Assembly: GCA_011049495.1 (NCBI GenBank)
Contig: DSBF01000492.1
Span: 1-11,469 of the forward strand
Length of the DNA: 11,469 nucleotides
Direction of reading: 5' to 3'
From: Ignavibacteria bacterium
GTDB lineage: Bacteria > Bacteroidota > Ignavibacteria > Ignavibacteriales > Melioribacteraceae
Of the stretch, positions 6,531 to 11,469 are shown piece after piece. Made by a program: the position numbers and the translations under genes. The notes below the pieces were generated by a model. It did not search any database and was not told the origin of the DNA. It saw only the letters and a list, made by a program, of their open reading frames with translations. Position 1 is the stretch's first letter. The number at the start of each line of letters is the position of its first letter.

Positions 6531-7718
6531 TTAGAGTCTAAAATCTAAACCTCTTTTAAGTTTGGGGTCACCAATAGGTACTAAATTTTCTTTCTTTGCT
6601 TTTATTCCGAAAACAATTACCATTATTCCGAAAGTTAATAACGGAAATCCTAATTCCATCCAGCTAAAAGGAATACTTTCAGGGCTGTAAGTAGGCATAA
6701 TCAACCAATACAAATCAACTATGTGAGCGACAAGTATCCAAATAGCCATAAACTTCAATCTCTTCGGATTTGTTTTTGAAGGCTGCGATACTAAACCGAA
6801 ATAAGGTACAACAAAATGAACAACTATTAATAGTATAGATACGACAATCCAGCCCCCTTCCCATCTATTAAGATACCAATAGGTTTCTTCGGGAATGTTT
6901 GCGTAATAAATTAGCAAAAATTGTGAGAAAGCGATGTATGCCCAAAAGTTTACAAATCCAAACATTAATGCACCAAGACTATAATAATGATCAGTCTTAA
7001 TTCCTTTTATAAACAATCCTTTTTCAGTCAGATAAACTACTAAAAATGTTACAACAGCAATTGCAGCTAAAACAGTTCCGGAGAAATAATAAATTCCAAA
7101 AATAGTACTGAACCAATGAGGCTCAAGACTCATTATCCAATCCACCGAAGCAATTGTAATTGTAATTGCGAAGAAAGGCATAAAAATAGCAGAAATTTTT
7201 ATGTTGCTTGTAGTTAATTTCTGGTCACCGGTTTGATCTTGCAATCGTGATCTTTTTGTAAGTAGAAAATAAAACAACATCCAAACTAAAAATATTGCTA
7301 CCACTCTTATTGTAAAGAAAGGAATATTGAGGTATCCGACTTTTCCGCTGAGAATTTCATCACTCAAAACATCTTCTGTATGCGTCCAGTGAAACATATC
7401 GTGCATATTAAAATATACCGGGATTGCAATGACAGGTAGAATAAATATAATCGCCCCTAAAAATTCAGGTATTCTTCTGAACGGAACACTCCATACTGCA
7501 CCGGCGAGATATTCAATTGCAACAAGAAAAAGTGAACCGACACCTATGCTGCTTAAGAACATCAACATTATCAAATTGTTGAATGAACTTCGTACCGGGT
7601 CGACTAAAAAAGAAATTATAACAAGAACTAAACCGACTGCAAATAGAGTATAACCGGCTTTCCCGAAACTAGTAGGAAGTTCTTTTTTTGAATATTCAAT
7701 TTTTGTTTCTGAACTCAT
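6531..7718 (-). CDS. actF: Alternative complex III subunit ActF (NrfD-like membrane subunit)
   Basis: A 395-residue polytopic membrane protein with roughly ten hydrophobic segments, related to ActC and often annotated as quinol:cytochrome c oxidoreductase quinone-binding subunit 2. The most telling stretch is SVDWIMSLEPHW at residues 191-202, followed by FSTIFGIYYFSG. The segment NFWAYIAFSQFLLIYYANI comes at about 257-275. Both are typical of ActF. It has no Cys cluster or heme motif. In known ACIII structures ActC and ActF are the pair of large membrane subunits; ActC binds quinone and ActF is proposed to take part in proton translocation. Its ATG overlaps the actDE stop by 1 nt (TAATG), with AAGGAG 11 nt upstream. 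Length and sequence look intact. Confidence 0.93.
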   Translation of the reverse strand: MSSETKIEYSKKELPTSFGKAGYTLFAVGLVLVIISFLVDPVRSSFNNLIMLMFLSSIGVGSLFLVAIEYLAGAVWSVPFRRIPEFLGAIIFILPVIAIPVYFNMHDMFHWTHTEDVLSDEILSGKVGYLNIPFFTIRVVAIFLVWMLFYFLLTKRSRLQDQTGDQKLTTSNIKISAIFMPFFAITITIASVDWIMSLEPHWFSTIFGIYYFSGTVLAAIAVVTFLVVYLTEKGLFIKGIKTDHYYSLGALMFGFVNFWAYIAFSQFLLIYYANIPEETYWYLNRWEGGWIVVSILLIVVHFVVPYFGLVSQPSKTNPKRLKFMAIWILVAHIVDLYWLIMPTYSPESIPFSWMELGFPLLTFGIMVIVFGIKAKKENLVPIGDPKLKRGLDFRL

Positions 7719-8854
7719 TATAAATCAGACTCCTTAGCATTTAGTGCGCGCTGCAATGCCCTGATGTATAAAATAGTTGCCCACTTTTCTTCACGTGTCA
7801 TTTGTGTTGAATAAGAAGGCATTACATTTTGTCCTTCTGCAATAACATGGTAAATTCTGCCGTCACTCCATAACCTAACTTTTTCCGAATGAATTGAAGG
7901 TGGATTAGGATACTGTCCTCGTAACTTGCTATCGCCTTCACCAAAATATCCGTGGCACGGACTGCAGAAAACATCATACTTCTTTTTACCCAATGCTAAA
8001 TTTTCTTCCGAATAATCTAAAGGATTAATCATAAGTTTTTCAGCTAATTCCGGTTTGCCATAATATGGATAAGGAATTGTACCTCTTGAGATAGTTCCTT
8101 CGACCGGCATTCTCATTGCGAAACCATCAGCGAATATATTCGAAGTTTCTTGTGGAAGTGCTTTATCCTGCTCCATCATCCAATTAAACGGGACCATGAA
8201 CATTAATTTGTTCAGTCCGAAATAAGTTGTACCGGAAATAATAATTGCAGTTACCGCAAGAAAACCAAGAAATTTGGGTTCTAATATTTTTGGCGAAGTA
8301 CTTACTTCATCATCATCCCAATATATTTCACCAACCTCTGCAGCACCCAATTCATTTAAGAATTTTTTGATTTCTTCAGCATTAAAAAGTACATCATCTG
8401 CTTGAATGTAAATACCGTATTTCTCGGTTGATACTTTTTTCATGTAATCGGAATCATGCAGCGGATGAGAGTTGTTCGGAAATTTGAAAAAGAAAAACAA
8501 CATTGTAACTACTGTTCCAATCGATGCGGCTAGAACAGTAACTTCAAAAATTATTGGAACATACTTTGGGAAGGCAAAGTATGGTTTCCCGCCTATTATT
8601 ATTGGATAATCAATTGCCGACATCCAGAAAGTCATTAACAGGGCTGCAAGAATTCCACTTAAACCAAATACTAAAGCAGCAAAACCTAATTTAGATCTAC
8701 CTAATTTCATTGCATTAGGCATGCCGTGAATTGGGTAAGGAGTATTTACGTCAAACTTTTTATAACCATTTTCTGCAGTCTTTTCAGCCGCTTTGATAAT
8801 CTCATCGGGAGTATTAAAAATAGCCGTTATAGCAAATAAAACTTTTTCACTCAT
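7718..8854 (-). CDS. actDE: Fused ActD-ActE subunit of alternative complex III (DUF3341 plus monoheme cytochrome c)
   Basis: A 378-residue protein that combines two ACIII subunits. Residues about 1-180 are ActD-like: a small N-terminal domain with FNTPDEIIKAAEK, two helices at about 55-78 and 98-123, and a cytoplasmic domain. A third membrane helix at about 195-218 leads into a periplasmic region, and residues about 280-370 form an ActE-like cytochrome c. The heme motif CSPCH is at 297-301 and the likely axial ligand is M345 in NVMPSY. In Flavobacterium and Rhodothermus ActD and ActE are separate genes. The frame is open throughout, so the fusion is not from a stop read-through. I prefer the ATG at 8852-8854 over a TTG two codons upstream, because AAGGA ends 9 nt before the ATG. 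The gap to actC is 2 nt. actDE is a descriptive label. Confidence 0.9.
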   Translation of the reverse strand: MSEKVLFAITAIFNTPDEIIKAAEKTAENGYKKFDVNTPYPIHGMPNAMKLGRSKLGFAALVFGLSGILAALLMTFWMSAIDYPIIIGGKPYFAFPKYVPIIFEVTVLAASIGTVVTMLFFFFKFPNNSHPLHDSDYMKKVSTEKYGIYIQADDVLFNAEEIKKFLNELGAAEVGEIYWDDDEVSTSPKILEPKFLGFLAVTAIIISGTTYFGLNKLMFMVPFNWMMEQDKALPQETSNIFADGFAMRMPVEGTISRGTIPYPYYGKPELAEKLMINPLDYSEENLALGKKKYDVFCSPCHGYFGEGDSKLRGQYPNPPSIHSEKVRLWSDGRIYHVIAEGQNVMPSYSTQMTREEKWATILYIRALQRALNAKESDL

Positions 8855-8856
8855 TA

Positions 8857-10224
8857 TCAATGATCCTTATGTGAAGGTTGTGAATCTTCTAAAACTGCTT
8901 TTACTTCGGCAATAGATACAACCGGTAAAGTCTTTGTAAATAACAACATCAAGGTAAAGAATAAACCAAAACTTCCGATCAATATTGCAAAATCTGTAAG
9001 AGTTGGTGTATAGTAAGCCCAGCTTGAAGGCAAAAAATCTCTTGATAAAGATGTAACAGTAATAACAAACCTTTCGAACCACATACCAACATTTACAAGT
9101 ACAGCAATTGCAAACATAACCGGAATAGTTCTTCGTATTTTTTTAATCCAGAATAGCTGCGGAAATACAACGTTGCAAGTTACCATAATCCAATAAGCCC
9201 AAGCATACGGACCAAAGGCTCTGTTAATAAAAGCAAATTGTTCAGGCTGAACTCCCGAATACCACGCAATAAAAAATTCCATTGCATAAGCATAACCAAC
9301 CATACTTCCGGTGAGAAGTATGATTTTATTCATTTTCTCAAGAGTATCTAAGGTTATTATATGCTCAAAGTTGAATATCTTTCTTATAAAGATCAGAACA
9401 TTCTGAACCATCGTAAACCCGGAGAAAACAGCGCCTGCAACAAAGTAAGGTGGAAATATAGTTGTATGCCAGCCCGGTATAATCGAAATAGCAAAATCAA
9501 AACTAACAATTGTATGAACTGATAAAACAAGCGGTGTAGCAAAACCTGCTAATATTAAATAAACCATTTCATAATGCTGCCAATGGCGGTTCGAATGACG
9601 CCATCCCAAACTGAAAATGGAGTAAGTTATTTTTTTAATTTTATTTGCTGTTCTATCCCGAAGAGTAGCAAAATCAGGTATAAGCCCAACATACCAAAAT
9701 ATTAATGATACCGTAAAATATGTTGATACAGCAAAAACATCCCAAAGTAACGGAGAAGAAAAATTTACCCACAATGAATGTTGATTAGGATAAGGAAATA
9801 AATAACCTGCTAACCATGGTCTGCCAACGTGTATTAATGGAAAAATTCCTGCAGTCATAACCGCAAAGATTGTCATACCTTCTGCGAAACGTGCGATACC
9901 TGTTCTCCATTTCTGCCTGAATAAAAATAAAATAGCGGAAATCAAAGTGCCGGCGTGACCAATACCAACCCAGAAAACAAAGTTTACGATCGGGAATCCC
10001 CAACCAACCGGGTTGTTATTTCCCCACAAACCTGTTCCATAGTAGAAAGACAACCCTAGTCCGACAACACCAATCATCAACATTGTAACAGTAATACTTA
10101 AAGCGAGATAATATTTTTTATCGGGTTTTGTCTCTAAAGGTTTGGAAATTATTTCGTCTATTTCCCTTAAAGAAGGTCCTTTTTCAATTACAGCTAATTC
10201 TTGTGAGTAGTCAACAGTCTGCAC
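8857..10224 (-). CDS. actC: Alternative complex III subunit ActC (NrfD/PsrC-family quinone-binding membrane subunit)
   Basis: A 455-residue polytopic membrane protein of the NrfD family with about ten helices after a ~37-residue cytoplasmic N-terminus. It holds the quinol-binding site at the periplasmic face and hands electrons to the Fe-S domain of ActB. Conserved family stretches are NFVFWVGIGHAGTLISA (H90), FPLIHVGRPW (H132), and the segment around SVHTIVSFDFAISIIPGWH (H237, D243, H253). Near the C-terminus, MWFERFVITVTSL is also typical of ACIII. It starts with GTG at 10222-10224, sharing 1 nt with the actB stop (TAGTG). A GGAGGA site 6 nt upstream supports this start, and the next in-frame ATG is inside the first helix. 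The length fits the family and the frame is intact. Confidence 0.95.
   Translation of the reverse strand: MQTVDYSQELAVIEKGPSLREIDEIISKPLETKPDKKYYLALSITVTMLMIGVVGLGLSFYYGTGLWGNNNPVGWGFPIVNFVFWVGIGHAGTLISAILFLFRQKWRTGIARFAEGMTIFAVMTAGIFPLIHVGRPWLAGYLFPYPNQHSLWVNFSSPLLWDVFAVSTYFTVSLIFWYVGLIPDFATLRDRTANKIKKITYSIFSLGWRHSNRHWQHYEMVYLILAGFATPLVLSVHTIVSFDFAISIIPGWHTTIFPPYFVAGAVFSGFTMVQNVLIFIRKIFNFEHIITLDTLEKMNKIILLTGSMVGYAYAMEFFIAWYSGVQPEQFAFINRAFGPYAWAYWIMVTCNVVFPQLFWIKKIRRTIPVMFAIAVLVNVGMWFERFVITVTSLSRDFLPSSWAYYTPTLTDFAILIGSFGLFFTLMLLFTKTLPVVSIAEVKAVLEDSQPSHKDH
8864..8868 (-). promoter_or_regulatory. Ribosome binding site deciding the actDE start
   Basis: AAGGA on the minus strand inside the 3' end of actC, 9 nt before the ATG at 8852-8854. 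It leaves only 3 nt before the alternative TTG at 8858-8860, so the ATG is preferred. Confidence 0.55.
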
Positions 10225-11469
10225 TAGACTTCCTCCGAGTGAGTATTTCTTAATTTAGCTAAGTATGTTACGTTCGGTCTTACGTTCAGAGATTCAAGAA
10301 CATGATAACCAAGTTCGTGGTTTCTATATTTTGCAACATCGGATTTTGAATCATTTATATTTCCAAAAACAATCGCATCTGTAGGACAAGCAACTTGACA
10401 AGCGGTTTTAACATTATCACCAATTATCTCGCGTCCTTCTCTAATTGCATTTTCTCTTTCGTCCATAATTCTCTGAACACAGAAAGTACATTTTTCCATT
10501 ACACCGCGTGATCTAACCGTAACTTCAGGATTATTAACAAGAGCAGTCAAATCATTTTCATAATACGCATTTGCAAAGTGATCTCTGAAGTTGTAGAAAT
10601 TAAATCTACGTACTTTATATGGACAGTTATTAGCACAGTATCTTGTTCCAACACATCTGTTGTAAGCCATTTGATTCAAGCCGTCAGAACTATGATTGGT
10701 TGCATTAACCGGGCATACATTTTCGCAAGGAGCATTATCGCAATGCTGGCATAACATAGGTTGAGCACTTACAACCGGTTCATCGGGTGTACCGGAATAA
10801 TATCTATCAATTCGCATCCACTGCATTTCCCTTCCTTTTGCAACTTGTTCTTTGCCAACAACCGGGACATTATTTTCAACATTGCAAGAAGTTACACACG
10901 CAGCACAGCTTGTACATTTGTTAAGGTCAATTGCCATCCCCCATTTTAAGCCTTCATAAATATGGGGTTGTGTTATATCAAAAATTTCGTATTTGTTTTT
11001 ATCTAAGAACTTTGGATTTTCCTTATACTCTTGAAGAGTTCCTTCTTGAATAATTTTTCTGATGTAATGAAAATCTTTTACAAAAGTATCATCTATCGCA
11101 TGATGTTCTTGAGTTGAAGCTAATGAGTATCGTTTCATGGTTTTAGAAATTTTTACACCGTTTAAGATGTATTCAACTTCATTATTTCCGTAGACAATAA
11201 AATTATTAGCATTAAATCCCACATTTGTTCCAACATCACCCGCTACAGATCTTCCATAACCTAATTCAATTACAATGAGGTCATCAGCCATTCCGGGTTG
11301 AACGAAAGCAGCTATCTCTAATTGTTCTCCGTTAGCTTCTATTTTTATTACATCGTCATTTTCAATTGATAATTTTGATGCAGTTGACGGTGAAAGAGCA
11401 GCATAATTATCCCAAGCAATTTTTGATACGGGGTGCGGGGTTTCTTGCAGCCATCCGTTATTTGCAAAT
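10224..11469 (-). CDS. actB: Alternative complex III subunit ActB, C-terminal part with iron-sulfur domain (cut by the right edge)
   Basis: The frame is open to the right edge, so the N-terminal molybdopterin-oxidoreductase-like part is missing; the ATG at 11289-11291 is internal. 414 residues are visible. The first ~100 (starting NGWLQETPHPVSKIAWDN) are the end of the molybdopterin-like domain, and the rest is a ferredoxin-like domain. Fifteen cysteines form four clusters: C185, C188, C191, C195; C240, C243, C248, C252; C272, C278, C282 with T275 in the place of the fourth; and C327, C330, C357, C361. This fits the three [4Fe-4S] plus one [3Fe-4S] known for ActB, which carries electrons from the quinol site in ActC towards the hemes. 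ActB belongs to the complex iron-sulfur molybdoenzyme superfamily but is reported to lack molybdenum. The stop overlaps the actC start by 1 nt. Confidence 0.96.
   Translation of the reverse strand, partial: FANNGWLQETPHPVSKIAWDNYAALSPSTASKLSIENDDVIKIEANGEQLEIAAFVQPGMADDLIVIELGYGRSVAGDVGTNVGFNANNFIVYGNNEVEYILNGVKISKTMKRYSLASTQEHHAIDDTFVKDFHYIRKIIQEGTLQEYKENPKFLDKNKYEIFDITQPHIYEGLKWGMAIDLNKCTSCAACVTSCNVENNVPVVGKEQVAKGREMQWMRIDRYYSGTPDEPVVSAQPMLCQHCDNAPCENVCPVNATNHSSDGLNQMAYNRCVGTRYCANNCPYKVRRFNFYNFRDHFANAYYENDLTALVNNPEVTVRSRGVMEKCTFCVQRIMDERENAIREGREIIGDNVKTACQVACPTDAIVFGNINDSKSDVAKYRNHELGYHVLESLNVRPNVTYLAKLRNTHSEEV
10231..10236 (-). promoter_or_regulatory. Ribosome binding site supporting the GTG start of actC
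   Basis: GGAGGA on the minus strand, within the end of actB and 6 nt before the GTG at 10222-10224. It is the strongest Shine-Dalgarno match I saw in the window and justifies a non-ATG start. Confidence 0.65.

Noticed and set aside
8852..8860. TTG start of actDE at 8858-8860.
   Set aside because: Only 3 nt separate it from the AAGGA site; the ATG two codons later has normal spacing.
10761..10949. Plus-strand 62-codon open frame opposite actB, rich in Cys and Pro.
   Set aside because: It is antisense to the conserved cysteine motifs of ActB and has no homology I recognise.
11289..11291. ATG at 11289-11291 as the true start of a separate ferredoxin-like protein.
   Set aside because: The same frame is open to the right edge and encodes typical ActB sequence (NGWLQETPHPVSKIAWDN), so this Met is internal to a larger gene.

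Overview
All genes in this window lie on the minus strand and are packed head to tail, so the biology reads from the right edge to the left. It is one respiratory operon fragment: most of an alternative complex III (ACIII, the cytochrome bc1-independent quinol:electron acceptor oxidoreductase) followed by an aa3/caa3-type cytochrome c oxidase and its assembly factors. The DNA is clearly A+T rich. Gene order, ACIII type and the A2-type oxidase subunit I (YSHP motif) point to the Bacteroidota/Chlorobi side of the tree. My best guess is an Ignavibacteria-like bacterium, but that is an inference from style, not a proven placement.

Layout in transcription order. (1) 11469-10224: the C-terminal part of ActB, with the iron-sulfur domain complete; its start and the expected ActA lie beyond the right edge. 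(2) 10224-8857: ActC, an NrfD-type quinone-interacting membrane subunit. (3) 8854-7718: one polypeptide joining ActD (DUF3341 type) to an ActE-like monoheme cytochrome c. (4) 7718-6531: ActF, the second NrfD-like membrane subunit. (5) 6515-5574: a membrane-anchored monoheme cytochrome c with an unrecognised C-terminal domain. (6) 5574-4808: a SCO1/SenC copper chaperone gene interrupted by an in-frame TGA and, further on, by a one-base frameshift. (7) 4792-1267: oxidase subunits I (ctaD), III (ctaE), IV (small) and II with fused cytochrome c (ctaC/coxB). (8) 1270-377: ctaB/cyoE heme O synthase. (9) 365-1: the N-terminal part of an unrecognised membrane protein, cut by the left edge.

How they work together: ActC/ActF with ActB take electrons from membrane quinol and pass them through Fe-S clusters and hemes to monoheme cytochrome c domains. 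These reduce the cytochrome c domain on oxidase subunit II, then CuA, heme a and the heme a3/CuB site, where oxygen is reduced. CtaB makes the heme O precursor of heme A, and SCO would deliver copper to CuA. Co-transcription fits the ACIII-aa3 supercomplex known from Flavobacterium.

The genes overlap by 1-14 nt or are separated by at most 15 nt, so there is no room for internal terminators and I see no promoter. No RNA gene, mobile element or CRISPR array was seen. This is largely a known type of system. The most notable features are the doubly broken SCO gene, the ActD-ActE fusion, the extra domain on the 313-residue cytochrome, and the unidentified membrane protein at the left edge.
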